Origin: Candidatus Poribacteria bacterium
GTDB taxonomy: Bacteria; Poribacteria; WGA-4E; WGA-3G
Reading direction: 5' to 3'
Length of the DNA stretch: 54,374 nucleotides
Assembly: GCA_022394775.1 (NCBI GenBank)
Contig: JAGFCB010000291.1
Location: 1 to 54,374 of the forward strand
In this document: positions 32,076-40,816 of the stretch, in pieces
How positions within the stretch are numbered: the stretch's first letter is position 1
How the letters are laid out: each line of letters opens with the position of its first letter
Position numbers and translations under genes: made by a program
Notes under the pieces: model-generated
What the model was told of the DNA's origin: nothing
Databases searched by the model: none
What the model saw: the letters and a program-made list of their open reading frames with translations, nothing else

Positions 32076-33131
32076 TCATGGAGCAGAATCTTCATTGATA
32101 AGCATCGCGCCATCCGTTCTCTCTTTAAAACCAACAGTCCCCTGCATTGTGGCATGTACAGCATCTCGGTAATGTGTATAGGCAGCCTCTGCAGTTGCGG
32201 GGTCTGAGAAACGGATAATGCAAACAATTTGGGCATCCATCCAATTTATCGAATCGGTTTTATTTTTATAGAGCGCGGAGATTCCGAGCGCTGTATCCGT
32301 TAGTCGTGGAACATTGGCGGGTAATGTGCTGTAGATTTGGCGTAACGCCCAATTGGATCGGAATAACTTTGTGCTTCCATGCACTCTTTTCTCGGCAGGA
32401 AGCAGCGTAAGTATTTGTGGCTCTGGCGGTAGATCTTTGATCTGTGCAGCAACGGCTTTCGCGAGTGCGAGCATTCCGTCACGAATGCCGGTGGCGAATT
32501 CGTAACCCTCTATCTGAACGAAATACTTTCCTTTTGAAAACCGAAGATACCCGCCTGAAAGTAGTGCCTTGGCACCAACCCATTCAAATTTCATTTGCGG
32601 ATAGGTATGAAAATTGTAAATCCCAAAGGCGTTTTCTGGCGTTCCCATATCGAAGATTTCGAGTAAAATTAACGGCTTTGAACCGAATCGAGGCGTTTCG
32701 TATTCCATCTCTGCCTGCCGTTCAAAGCCGTAAGCATAATAAAGGTCGGGCGAAGCAGCTCTATCACGATAAAGGGTTTTTCCCTGATATGTTGAAGGTG
32801 CGCGCGACTGAACCCAACCCAATAATTCCACACTGCTCGGTAAGAGTGACTCAGGCGAAACTATTGTCTGTAAAATTGCGTCTGTTGTTGAAGGTTTTTC
32901 ATCCAGTGCTGACGAATGTTTTATGTTTTCTGCCACTGCCAGCATCAGCTCCTCTGCTTTTTCCGCAGTAGAACTCTGCCACACACCGTAGATATACCTA
33001 CCTTCTTGCTGGGCAGCCGTCCAATTCCCTTCTTCTCCACTGCATGAAATCAGCAACAAACTGCAGAGAAAATAGGGAGCAACCGAAAAAAAGTGAAATC
33101 TGTCAAAAAAGCATGATGTTTTTCGTCTCAT
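32076..33131 (-). CDS. DUF6599-like lipoprotein
   Basis: I start at the ATG giving MRRKTSCFF, with GGAG about 11 nt before it; a TTG start 15 codons earlier would overlap the upstream lipoprotein gene. The 351-residue product has a lipobox LLLISCSG (Cys at residue 30), so it should be anchored in the envelope. The body contains LLGWVQSRAPSTYQGKTLYR, AYGFERQAEMEYE, ENAFGIYNF and FSKGKYFVQIEGY, a pattern I associate with DUF6599. Function is unknown. Neighbours upstream are two LptE-like lipoproteins, hinting at envelope roles. Confidence 0.7.
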   Translation of the reverse strand: MRRKTSCFFDRFHFFSVAPYFLCSLLLISCSGEEGNWTAAQQEGRYIYGVWQSSTAEKAEELMLAVAENIKHSSALDEKPSTTDAILQTIVSPESLLPSSVELLGWVQSRAPSTYQGKTLYRDRAASPDLYYAYGFERQAEMEYETPRFGSKPLILLEIFDMGTPENAFGIYNFHTYPQMKFEWVGAKALLSGGYLRFSKGKYFVQIEGYEFATGIRDGMLALAKAVAAQIKDLPPEPQILTLLPAEKRVHGSTKLFRSNWALRQIYSTLPANVPRLTDTALGISALYKNKTDSINWMDAQIVCIIRFSDPATAEAAYTHYRDAVHATMQGTVGFKERTDGAMLINEDSAP

Positions 33132-33159
33132 CCGCGCGAGGACTCCGTGTTGTGTCCTG

Positions 33160-33675
33160 TTACCACTGTTCAGCAAGTTGGTTGTAGAGGTCTTCTATGA
33201 GTTCTTCTACAAGGCGCCTTTCGGCTTCCGCACGACTTTCCATCGGTTCAGCCCGATTTGGTACAACATAGTAGTCATGAACTTGAAGGTGGTTATCAGT
33301 TTGGGCAATCATGTTATTGCGAACGCGATCAAGGAATTCATACTCAATTTGCAGCGACATGCGCACCATTTCGACTTCGCCTTGGGCACCATAACTGTGT
33401 TCCCGTATATCAAAATCCTGTATCCGCATCGTAAATTCAGCATCGTTTCCGTCTCGCCACTTCCGGTTGAAGCGTTGCGTCAGTTTTTCATGAATCACTT
33501 CATCGTAAGGTCGCTGGGACGCGTTATCGTAAGCGAAATCTGCATCCAAAATTTCAATGGGTGTGATACGAATGGTGTTAATATGCTCGAGATACGCTGA
33601 TTTGGAAACATACCCGCACCCAGACATTAAACCGAGGCATATCAATACTGCCAACACAAACATTGATTTAGACAT
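33160..33675 (-). CDS. LptE-like lipoprotein, copy 1
   Basis: This 171-residue lipoprotein has the lipobox LMSGCGYV (Cys20) followed by the LptE-style start, with INTIRITPIEILDADFAYDN, PYDEVIHEKLTQRF and a long C-terminal helix ELIEDLYNQLAEQW. LptE helps LptD insert lipopolysaccharide into the outer membrane. It is about 80% identical by eye to the next gene upstream (33720-34235). CGGAGGG precedes the ATG. Two copies side by side are unusual for an assembly factor; no lptD is in the window. Confidence 0.7.
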   Translation of the reverse strand: MSKSMFVLAVLICLGLMSGCGYVSKSAYLEHINTIRITPIEILDADFAYDNASQRPYDEVIHEKLTQRFNRKWRDGNDAEFTMRIQDFDIREHSYGAQGEVEMVRMSLQIEYEFLDRVRNNMIAQTDNHLQVHDYYVVPNRAEPMESRAEAERRLVEELIEDLYNQLAEQW

Positions 33676-33719
33676 TTTTCCCTCCGAGTCTTGTCAGAAA
33701 AACGATCCGACTCGTATTG

Positions 33720-34235
33720 CTACCGTTCAGCAAGTTGGTTATAAAGATCTTCTACCAATTCATCTACAATGTGCACTTTGGCTTCTTCAATAGTCTCCAT
33801 CGGTTCAGCTCTACCCGGCACAATATAGAAGTCGTGAGCTTGGAGGTGATTGTTAGTTTGAGCAATCATATTGTTGCGGACCCTATCAAAAAATTTGTAT
33901 TCAATTTGTAAGGTCATGCGCACCATTTCGACTTCGCCTTGGGCTCCATAACTGTGTTCTCGTATATCGAAATCCTGTATCCGCATCGTAAATTCGGCAT
34001 CGTTTCCATCTCGCCACTTCTGATTGAAACGTTTCGTCAATTTTTCACGAATTACTTCATCGTAGGGTCGCTTGGAGGCGTTATCGTAAGCGAAATCTGC
34101 ATCCAAAATTTCAATAGGCGCGATACGGATAGTATCAATATGTTCCACAGATGCCGATTTAAAAACATAGCCACACCCAGAGATTAGGGTCAAGGATACC
34201 AATAGTCCTGCTAACACCAACATTGCTTTATACAT
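33720..34235 (-). CDS. LptE-like lipoprotein, copy 2
   Basis: This 171-residue tandem paralog of the preceding gene has lipobox LISGCGYV (Cys21) and the shared block WRDGNDAEFTMRIQDFDIRE, then HSYGAQGEVEMVRM. The differences lie mainly in the signal peptide and C-terminal helix. The two genes are 44 bp apart, in the same orientation, and probably arose by a single duplication. The assignment to the LptE family is from the lipobox plus domain pattern and is not certain. Confidence 0.7.
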   Translation of the reverse strand: MYKAMLVLAGLLVSLTLISGCGYVFKSASVEHIDTIRIAPIEILDADFAYDNASKRPYDEVIREKLTKRFNQKWRDGNDAEFTMRIQDFDIREHSYGAQGEVEMVRMTLQIEYKFFDRVRNNMIAQTNNHLQAHDFYIVPGRAEPMETIEEAKVHIVDELVEDLYNQLAER

Positions 34236-34328
34236 TTTTCTTTTTAAGTTTTCCTGAAAATTCGATCTAACTTGTATTGTGAAGTCGGTTCTTTTACCAG
34301 ATAATCGTACGATATTCGCACCTTAATC

Positions 34329-34589
34329 TCAGAACGTTAAACCACGGGGCAGGGCGGGTTGTTGAAATTTTACTGGCGTAGCCTTCGGGCGTGGAGCTGT
34401 ACTTTTTTTGCCATAGAATACAGATTTGACAGTATCAACAATGTATCGCTTGTAAGCAGGGGTTAACAAAACAACAAAGACAAGAACAAGGAGAATAAGA
34501 ACTATAGCTAAAAAATAGGTTAGCCATTTCTGATCGAGGAGATCCCCTTTACCAAGGGCGTATTTAGTCGTATTGCGTCGTGCTTTCAT
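34329..34589 (-). CDS. Small single-pass membrane protein
   Basis: This 86-residue protein has a basic N-terminus, one long membrane helix (about residues 24-44, YFLAIVLILLVLVFVVLL) and a basic, Pro-rich C-terminal tail (KKSTAPRPKATPVKFQQPAL). It fits the size and shape of many accessory envelope proteins; I do not recognise it. AGAGAGG precedes the ATG. It is the gene just upstream of the LptE pair. Confidence 0.6.
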   Translation of the reverse strand: MKARRNTTKYALGKGDLLDQKWLTYFLAIVLILLVLVFVVLLTPAYKRYIVDTVKSVFYGKKSTAPRPKATPVKFQQPALPRGLTF

Positions 34590-34810
34590 CGATTTTACCT
34601 CTCTCTTGCTTACAGGTGTGCTTTATTTTCAGTGAGCCTGTATATTGTGTTATATCAAGAAATCGGATTCATTGTAATTACTGGAAATTATAGCACAAAA
34701 ACAGATGACATGCAAGATTTTTAATTCTGTTTGCTTATAAACATGGCGTCCAAAGTTTAATCTATCTTCTCTAATTTTACGAGCGTATCTTCAGCAGATT
34801 TGGGCTGGAA

Positions 34811-34850
34811 AAATAAAGATAGGGCAAAGGAATTATCCTTCACCCTATTT
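34811..34850 (-). terminator. Rho-independent terminator after pnp
   Basis: On the minus strand ATAGGG-TG-AAGGA pairs with TCCTT-TG-CCCTAT around a TAAT loop, followed by CTTTATTTTT. It lies 52 bp past the pnp stop and closes the rimP-to-pnp operon. The rest of the 312-bp gap from 34590 to 34901 holds nothing I can identify beyond AT-rich sequence that may contain the promoter of the small membrane protein gene. Confidence 0.75.
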
Positions 34851-34901
34851 GTTTCCTATATTGTTCTTAATTTTCTAAGATCGCACCATGCGCTGTGTCC
34901 T

Positions 34902-37229
34902 CTATCGAGAACGACCTTTCGGAATACGTGGCGAGTTCCGATCACGGAAATCACGAGAATTATCGCGTTGTTCATAGCGATTCCCACGTCGATCGCGCGA
35001 GTCGTTTCCGCGCCTGTCTCGATATTCACGCGAGTCTCGATTATCCCGATAGTTAGAACGACCACCATCGCGCGAGTCTCGGGAAGCATTCCAATCAGAT
35101 GAGGACTCACGATCCTCACTTGATTCAATTTTCAGGTCTTCAACCGGGACACCACCAGCAGCAACAAGTGCCAGATCCACGCGGTCTTGATCGTCAATCG
35201 TAAGGATACGGACAGTGACTTCGTCACCAACCTGCATGACATCCTCTGCGCGTCGGACGTATCCATCGCCCATCTGCGAGATATGAACAAGTCCATCTTT
35301 ACCAGGCAAGATCTCTACAAATGCACCGAAGGATGCAGTTCGGACGACTTTACCGGTGTACTCTTTACCGATTTCAGGCATAGCCGTGATTGCTCGAATC
35401 TTCTCCTCAGCGCGTTTGACATCTTCTGCACTGGTAGCAGCAATTTCCACAGTCCCATCATCTTCAATGTTGATGGTTGTGCTTGTTTCCTCTTGGATAC
35501 CCTGAACAGTTTTACCACGAGGTCCAATGAGATCCTTGATTTTCTGCTGTGCAATTTGAAGTGAATGAATCCGAGGCGCGTAAGGCGAAAGTTCAGCACG
35601 CGGTTGCGCTATAACAGCATTCATCTGTTCAATGACTGACAAGCGTGCCTCTTTTGCCTGATGGATCGCGCGGCGCATCAATTCCGGCGTAACACCCTCA
35701 ATCTTGATGTCCATTTGTATAGCAGTCACACCTTCACTCGTTCCTGCTACTTTAAAGTCCATATCACCGAGGAAATCTTCGGTACCGAGCATGTCCGTGA
35801 GAATAGCTTCCTGTTCGCCTTCCTTAATGAGTCCGACACCTATTCCTGCGACAGGGCGTTTAATTGGCACGCCTGCATCTAATAGCGCGAGTGTCGCGCC
35901 ACAAACGGTTGCCATAGAGGATGAGGCATTAGATTCCAAGATTTCCGAAACAATACGGATGGTATAGTGGAATTCGTCTTTCTCAGGAATGACCGGTTCA
36001 AGAGCCTTTTCTGCAAGCGCACCGTGTCCGATCTCTCGACGTCCAGGTCCCATCATTCGTTTTACTTCACCGGTACTAAATGGGGGGAAATTATAGTGTA
36101 GAAAGAAAGAACGTCTCGCTTCACCATCAAGTCCACGTTGGACATCTTCATCGCCAGAGGTACCGAGGGTTGTTACGCAGAGTGCTTGTGTTTGCCCTCT
36201 GCTAAAGAGTGCGGAACCGTGGGTGTGTGGGAGCAGGGCAACTTCACCAGAGATAGATCGAATGTCGGTTACACCTCGCCCATCAACGCGCTTGCCTTCT
36301 GTAAGAATTGCCTGCCGCATCTCTTCTTTTTCTATATCACTTAAGACAGAAATGGCATCTTTTGCTGCATTCGGATCGGCATCTTCTGGCGTATCCTCAA
36401 GAATCTCTGAGAGCACCGCTTCTTGGACTTGTTCGAGGTAATCCTCACGTAACTTCTTGTCTGCCATACCGATAGACTCTCGAATGCGCGATGTGGCGAG
36501 ATTTCGGACCCGATCGCTAAGGTCAGCTTCAACGGTTTTAGACGTATAATCGCGTTTCGCATTACTACATCCTGCTGCCAAACCTTCTTGAAGTTTGATG
36601 ACTTCTTTTATTTGGGCGTGTGCTGCGATAATTGTTTCAATGACTTCGTCGTCAGGAATTTCATTTCCACCGCCCTCAACAGACATCACGGCATCAGCTT
36701 TGCCACTCACGAACAACTCAATATCGGAGGCATGCAGCTCCTCATAAGTTGGATTGATTATTAATTGGTTTTCGGCTTTCCCGACAGTAACTGCGGCGAC
36801 AGGACCATTGAACGGTATGTCAGAAATCGTTAATGCAGCGGATGTCCCAATAAGCGCTGGCACATCTGCGGGATGAATACCATCCGATGAAAAGACATTA
36901 CATAAAACTTGCACCTCTGCTTTAAAGTCCTTCGGAAAAAGAGGTCGGATGCAGTGGTCTATTAAACGAGCCACCAATTGTTCTGACGTCCCAGGACGTG
37001 GTTCACGCCTACCATAAACTGTCGGTATGCGTCCAGTGGCATAAGCCCTTTCACGGTAATCTACTGTTAATGGAAAGAAATCGAGGTCGTGCTCACTATC
37101 ATCGGCCACTACTGTGACCAAGACAACTGTTCCTCCATATTGTACCCAGACAGCGCCGTCTGCTTGTTTCGCAACTTTTCCGGTTTCAATTGATAACTTC
37201 TCACTCCCAAGTTGCATTTCAACTTTCAT
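34902..37229 (-). CDS. pnp: Polynucleotide phosphorylase with an Arg/Ser/Asp/Gly-rich tail
   Basis: This 775-residue 3'-to-5' exoribonuclease has two RNase PH domains (the second with the catalytic region DILGTEDFLGDMDFKVAGT-like MLGTEDFLGDMDFKVAG), then a KH domain (IKDLIGPRGKTVQGIQEE) and an S1 domain (YTGKVVRTASFGAFVEIL). The last 75 residues are an extension rich in RD, RG and SR (DSRDGGRSNYRDNRDSR), probably a disordered RNA-binding tail; most PNPases end soon after S1. The gene follows rpsO by 246 bp, the classical order. GGAG lies 11 nt before the ATG. Confidence 0.97.
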   Translation of the reverse strand: MKVEMQLGSEKLSIETGKVAKQADGAVWVQYGGTVVLVTVVADDSEHDLDFFPLTVDYRERAYATGRIPTVYGRREPRPGTSEQLVARLIDHCIRPLFPKDFKAEVQVLCNVFSSDGIHPADVPALIGTSAALTISDIPFNGPVAAVTVGKAENQLIINPTYEELHASDIELFVSGKADAVMSVEGGGNEIPDDEVIETIIAAHAQIKEVIKLQEGLAAGCSNAKRDYTSKTVEADLSDRVRNLATSRIRESIGMADKKLREDYLEQVQEAVLSEILEDTPEDADPNAAKDAISVLSDIEKEEMRQAILTEGKRVDGRGVTDIRSISGEVALLPHTHGSALFSRGQTQALCVTTLGTSGDEDVQRGLDGEARRSFFLHYNFPPFSTGEVKRMMGPGRREIGHGALAEKALEPVIPEKDEFHYTIRIVSEILESNASSSMATVCGATLALLDAGVPIKRPVAGIGVGLIKEGEQEAILTDMLGTEDFLGDMDFKVAGTSEGVTAIQMDIKIEGVTPELMRRAIHQAKEARLSVIEQMNAVIAQPRAELSPYAPRIHSLQIAQQKIKDLIGPRGKTVQGIQEETSTTINIEDDGTVEIAATSAEDVKRAEEKIRAITAMPEIGKEYTGKVVRTASFGAFVEILPGKDGLVHISQMGDGYVRRAEDVMQVGDEVTVRILTIDDQDRVDLALVAAGGVPVEDLKIESSEDRESSSDWNASRDSRDGGRSNYRDNRDSREYRDRRGNDSRDRRGNRYEQRDNSRDFRDRNSPRIPKGRSR

Positions 37230-37475
37230 TCTGTATACTACTCCTGTATTTCCAATTTTTTTCTTGTGCCATCAAATATAAAAAGTAAAAAAGTCTTTGA
37301 AGAACAGTTCTGACTTAAGAACATATTGTCAACTTAACGATGTTGACTACAGTTTTTAAGAAGTAAATATTCCTGCTCTGACAAGACCCATTCAGCATTT
37401 GTTAATTACAAGATCGCACTTATTCTGTCCCTGTTCGTGCCAATATAGAAACGTCCTCAGCACCGGTACAATAGC

Positions 37476-37772
37476 CTAATTTGCTTTCAATCCGATAGTG
37501 TCACGAATTCCAAGGTCATTAATTAAACGGTAATAGCGCGTAACGTCTTTCTTATAAAGATACCGCAACAAGCGGCGCTGTTTGCCAACTAAGCGGAAAA
37601 GTCCATGGCGCGAGTGATAATCCTTCCGGTGTGTCCGAAAATGTTCAGTCAACTGGCGAATACGCTCAGTCAAAATTGCCACTTGGGCTTCCGGGGAACC
37701 GGTATCTTGCTGATGTATTTGATACTTTTGGATTAATTCTTTCTTCTCTGCTGCACTAATTGCCAATTGCAT
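37476..37772 (-). CDS. rpsO: 30S ribosomal protein S15
   Basis: This 98-residue protein has the S15 signature: DTGSPEAQVAILTERIRQLT, then HFRTHRKDYHSRHGLFRLVG, then KQRRLLRYLYKKDVTRYYRL. It is slightly longer than the usual 89 residues because of a C-terminal addition (DLGIRDTIGLKAN). It has the strongest ribosome binding site in the operon (AAGGAGGTGA). It binds 16S rRNA early in 30S assembly, and in other bacteria controls its own translation through the mRNA leader; the 211-bp gap to ribF leaves room for such a leader. Confidence 0.98.
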   Translation of the reverse strand: MQLAISAAEKKELIQKYQIHQQDTGSPEAQVAILTERIRQLTEHFRTHRKDYHSRHGLFRLVGKQRRLLRYLYKKDVTRYYRLINDLGIRDTIGLKAN

Positions 37773-37984
37773 TCACCTCCTTAACAACAAGCCTTGGGAG
37801 TTTGAAAATTTCGCCGAAAATTATCTCATGAAGACATAAAACTTCACTATAAGGCATCAATACCTATTCGGTGTTATATGAAATAAAATGCCGATTGCGT
37901 TCGGAGAATCACTCCCATTTTTAGTTAATTTGATACATATATGATACCACAGATTCGTTGGAAATTCAAATTAAACTCAGATCT

Positions 37985-38989
37985 CTAAGTAATGTTCCCT
38001 TTTAAATGACACTCCGGTACAAATGCGGTAGATGCCTCAAGAATTTTTGCTGCATCAGTGATATCGCGTCGTATTTGTTGAACCAGCATCTCAAGATTCG
38101 GAAACTTCCGCTCGCTTCTAATTTTCTCTACAAAAAATACTTCTATAGATTTGCCATAAATCATTTCATCGAAATCAAAGAAGTGGCTTTCTACCTGCAC
38201 AGTTGTACCATTAAATGTAGGGCGGACCCCAATGTTCAATACACCGTCCAACCATTGTTCTCCTAATTTCGCCCGAATCGCGTAAACCCCATTCGGTGGA
38301 CAGGTTTGATTCTGTGTCTCTATATTAGCTGTTGGAAACCCAATCTCCTTGCCACGCCCGTCACCATGAACAACATTACCCAACAAGGAATACGGACGTC
38401 CTAAGAGTTGTGAACCGCAACGAAGGTCGCCGCGCACAAGTGCCTCACGAATCCGGGTGCTATGGACCGGGGCACCCTCTATCTCTGTCGGTGGAACAAT
38501 GGACACATCAAACGCATATTCTTGGCTGAGTGCGGTTAACCGGTCGGCATTACCAGCGCGGTCTTTCCCGAACTGACACGCATATCCGACAACAACATGT
38601 CTCGCTCGGCATTTTTCCAAGAGAACTTTTTTTACAAATTCCGCTGGGGACATCGCAGCGATCTGCGCATCAAAACTGAGCATAATAACTTTATCAATAC
38701 CAAGTTGTTGGAGAATTTCAACGCGTTTGGAGAGCGGCGTTAGGAGGGATGGACACCGTTCTGGAGCAAGAAACGCAAGCGGGTGTGGATAAAAGCCGAC
38801 TAAAGCACTCATCAACTGTTGTTCCCCAGCGTGTTGAAGAAGTGTATTGATAACCGCCTGGTGCCCGATGTGAATTCCATCAAATACGCCGAAAGTAACG
38901 GCTGTGTCTCTGTGGAATTCACCAATGTCATCTAAACTACAACCACTTGTTGGGGCTTGCAGATCGCTCCTGTTATTAGCGTTTTCCAC
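37985..38989 (-). CDS. ribF: Bifunctional riboflavin kinase / FAD synthetase
   Basis: The N-terminal FAD-synthetase domain has the nucleotide-binding TFGVFDGIHIGHQAV and later FVGYACQFGKDRAGN-like VVGYACQFGKDRAGN; the C-terminal riboflavin-kinase domain has GRGKEIGFPTANI, NIGVRPTFNG and the acidic-rich FDFDEMIYG. I start at GTG (38989), with AGAAGGA 9 nt ahead; a TTG seven codons earlier overlaps nrnA. Product 334 residues. It makes FMN and FAD, used by complex I and pdxH in this window. truB, commonly between rbfA/nrnA and ribF, is absent. Confidence 0.95.
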   Translation of the reverse strand: MENANNRSDLQAPTSGCSLDDIGEFHRDTAVTFGVFDGIHIGHQAVINTLLQHAGEQQLMSALVGFYPHPLAFLAPERCPSLLTPLSKRVEILQQLGIDKVIMLSFDAQIAAMSPAEFVKKVLLEKCRARHVVVGYACQFGKDRAGNADRLTALSQEYAFDVSIVPPTEIEGAPVHSTRIREALVRGDLRCGSQLLGRPYSLLGNVVHGDGRGKEIGFPTANIETQNQTCPPNGVYAIRAKLGEQWLDGVLNIGVRPTFNGTTVQVESHFFDFDEMIYGKSIEVFFVEKIRSERKFPNLEMLVQQIRRDITDAAKILEASTAFVPECHLKGNIT

Positions 38990-38994
38990 GTTAC

Positions 38995-40026
38995 TCAATC
39001 CTTCTGGCAATCACCATGTTCTGAAGAACTTTGATCAATGTAGCGTTGGGCGGTTTGTACAAGCGTCCTAACGGCTGCAGGATACGGCATAGCAATCCGA
39101 CAGCCGGCGGCGCGGGCGTGTCCGCCGCCTTCAAATTCTGCAGCAAGTTGACTTACATCAACATGGCCCTGACTCCGTAAACTTATTTTTGTGCTGCGAG
39201 CGGTCATTTCAGACGCACAGAGTGCTACCTCAACACCCGCGATCGCTTGAATTTGGTTCACAATACCTTCTACAGCGTCAGGAGTCGTTCCTGTTTTTCG
39301 AAGCATTCCTTGCGTCGCGTACACGGAGGCAATCTTTCCGTCATCGGTTACTTGCAACGTGCGGAGTACTTCGCCTGATAGACGAATTTTCGCGACTGGA
39401 AGCTGCTCATAAACATTCCTATAGACTTCATCTGGGGCGAATTCTCCTATCTCAATTAATTCTGCAGCGATCCGATGTGTTTCCACTGTGGTATTGCTGT
39501 GGCGAAAACAACCCGTGTCAAACATGATTCCCGTATAAAGACAGAGGGCACACGCTTTGCCTATTGGCCCCTGATGGCACTTAATAAGTTTATAGATAAT
39601 TTCTGATGTAGAAGAAGCCGAAGGCATAATGAGATTGACATCCCCAAACGCCTCAGCGGTGGCGTGATGATCAATATTAACAAGTTCGTGCGTCGGCAGC
39701 AAGGCTTTAGAAAGCCTTTTTCCAATTCGCGCCAATGTGCTGGCATCTAATACAATTAACACCTCTGGACGATATGTACTGATAGAGTGGACATCCTCAA
39801 TATTATCCCAACAAGGCAGAAATCTATAGCTCTCTGGGACGGCATCGGTATTAAATATTTTAACGGATTTGCCGAGTTCCGTAAGAAAGTGATAGAGTCC
39901 CAGCTCGGAACCGATTGCATCGCCGTCCGGGTTAATATGCGTTGAGAGTGCGAAGTCGTGGTATTGGTCAAATAGGGTGAGAAGTGTGCTGTAGTTCTGC
40001 ATATCAGTTATCTGCAAGGTGTTCAT
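38995..40026 (-). CDS. nrnA: DHH-family phosphoesterase (NrnA-type oligoribonuclease / pAp phosphatase)
   Basis: This 343-residue enzyme has DHH motifs STHINPDGDAIGSELGLY, IVLDAS, NIDHHATAEAF and MFDTGCFRHSNT, then the DHHA1 end with FEGGGHARAAGCRI. NrnA degrades short RNA (nanoRNA) and pAp. Its start overlaps the rbfA stop by four bases (ATGA), so it is translationally coupled. It is the standard partner of rbfA in this operon. Confidence 0.93.
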   Translation of the reverse strand: MNTLQITDMQNYSTLLTLFDQYHDFALSTHINPDGDAIGSELGLYHFLTELGKSVKIFNTDAVPESYRFLPCWDNIEDVHSISTYRPEVLIVLDASTLARIGKRLSKALLPTHELVNIDHHATAEAFGDVNLIMPSASSTSEIIYKLIKCHQGPIGKACALCLYTGIMFDTGCFRHSNTTVETHRIAAELIEIGEFAPDEVYRNVYEQLPVAKIRLSGEVLRTLQVTDDGKIASVYATQGMLRKTGTTPDAVEGIVNQIQAIAGVEVALCASEMTARSTKISLRSQGHVDVSQLAAEFEGGGHARAAGCRIAMPYPAAVRTLVQTAQRYIDQSSSEHGDCQKD

Positions 40027-40406
40027 GAAATATCCGCTGTGTGGTTTTCGGATGTCTCATCTTCCGACGTAACGGACTTCAGGAGTCCGTCTATTTTGAA
40101 GAGATAGTCAGCGGACTCGTCAATAGCAAACCGAAGCTCTGGCGAATAGCGGAGCGTAAGACGGTTTCCTATTTCTCGCCTAAGAAACCCTGCAGCACTT
40201 TTTAAACCAGCAAGCGTCTTTTCCTTCTGTGTCTCGTCTCCGATAACGCTCACCTTGACATCCACATACTTCAGATCCGGCGACATTTCTGCCTGTGTAA
40301 CAGTACAAAACGCTACACGCGGATCCTTGACAGAACGTTGGATAATCTCACTTAATTCCCGTTGAATCAGGGCACCTACCCGATCTTGTCTTCTACTATC
40401 TGCCAT
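40023..40406 (-). CDS. rbfA: Ribosome-binding factor A
   Basis: This 127-residue protein binds 16S rRNA to help late 30S maturation and cold adaptation. Typical segments are RRQDRVGALIQRELSEIIQR, VKDPRVAFCTVTQAEMSPDL and YVDVKVSVIG, with RKEIG..L.LRYSPEL-like IGNRLTLRYSPELRF near the end. I start at the ATG giving MADSRRQ; an earlier TTG start would lie only 7 nt from the DUF503 stop. Length is standard. Confidence 0.95.
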   Translation of the reverse strand: MADSRRQDRVGALIQRELSEIIQRSVKDPRVAFCTVTQAEMSPDLKYVDVKVSVIGDETQKEKTLAGLKSAAGFLRREIGNRLTLRYSPELRFAIDESADYLFKIDGLLKSVTSEDETSENHTADIS

Positions 40407-40448
40407 GTTGTTACCATCTTTCACAGCAAGCTTGACTTGCAAGTTTTA

Positions 40449-40733
40449 TCAGAAGAAGAATTCCGTTTCGTAATCTACCAGCTCAGCATCTACATTTGTC
40501 TCAACAAAAGTGATGACATGCGAGATAATCTTATGAAGATGCGCCGCATCGTTAGAAACGGAAACAGCGGCTAATACCGCGAACTGATGTGCATCTAACG
40601 CTTCAACTTCCGCAACAGCGACATTGAAACGATTTTTGAGCCTATTAACAAGACTTTTGATAACCCGGCGTTTCGCCTTCAGAGATTGACTTTCAGGAAT
40701 GCGAAGCTGGATTTTACAAACACCGATATGCAT
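40449..40733 (-). CDS. DUF503 (YlxP-like) protein
   Basis: This 94-residue small ferredoxin-fold protein starts MHIGVCKIQLRIPESQSLKA and has KRRVIKSLVNRLKNRFNVAV and LAAVSVSNDAAHLHKI. This is DUF503, called YlxP in Bacillus, whose gene usually sits between infB and rbfA, as here. A role linked to ribosome maturation is inferred from that conserved context only. Confidence 0.9.
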   Translation of the reverse strand: MHIGVCKIQLRIPESQSLKAKRRVIKSLVNRLKNRFNVAVAEVEALDAHQFAVLAAVSVSNDAAHLHKIISHVITFVETNVDAELVDYETEFFF

Positions 40734-40816
40734 GAAAGGTGTCAGTTAATTGTAAAAGTAGGCACGATTTTTAACCGCGCTGAAAATAAAATAGATTATT
40801 ACTCGGACGCAGGTCC

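Noticed and set aside
37230..37475. Separate promoter or terminator between rpsO and pnp
   Set aside because: A TTGACA is present but no credible -10 follows, and the small hairpins near T-rich stretches are too weak to call.
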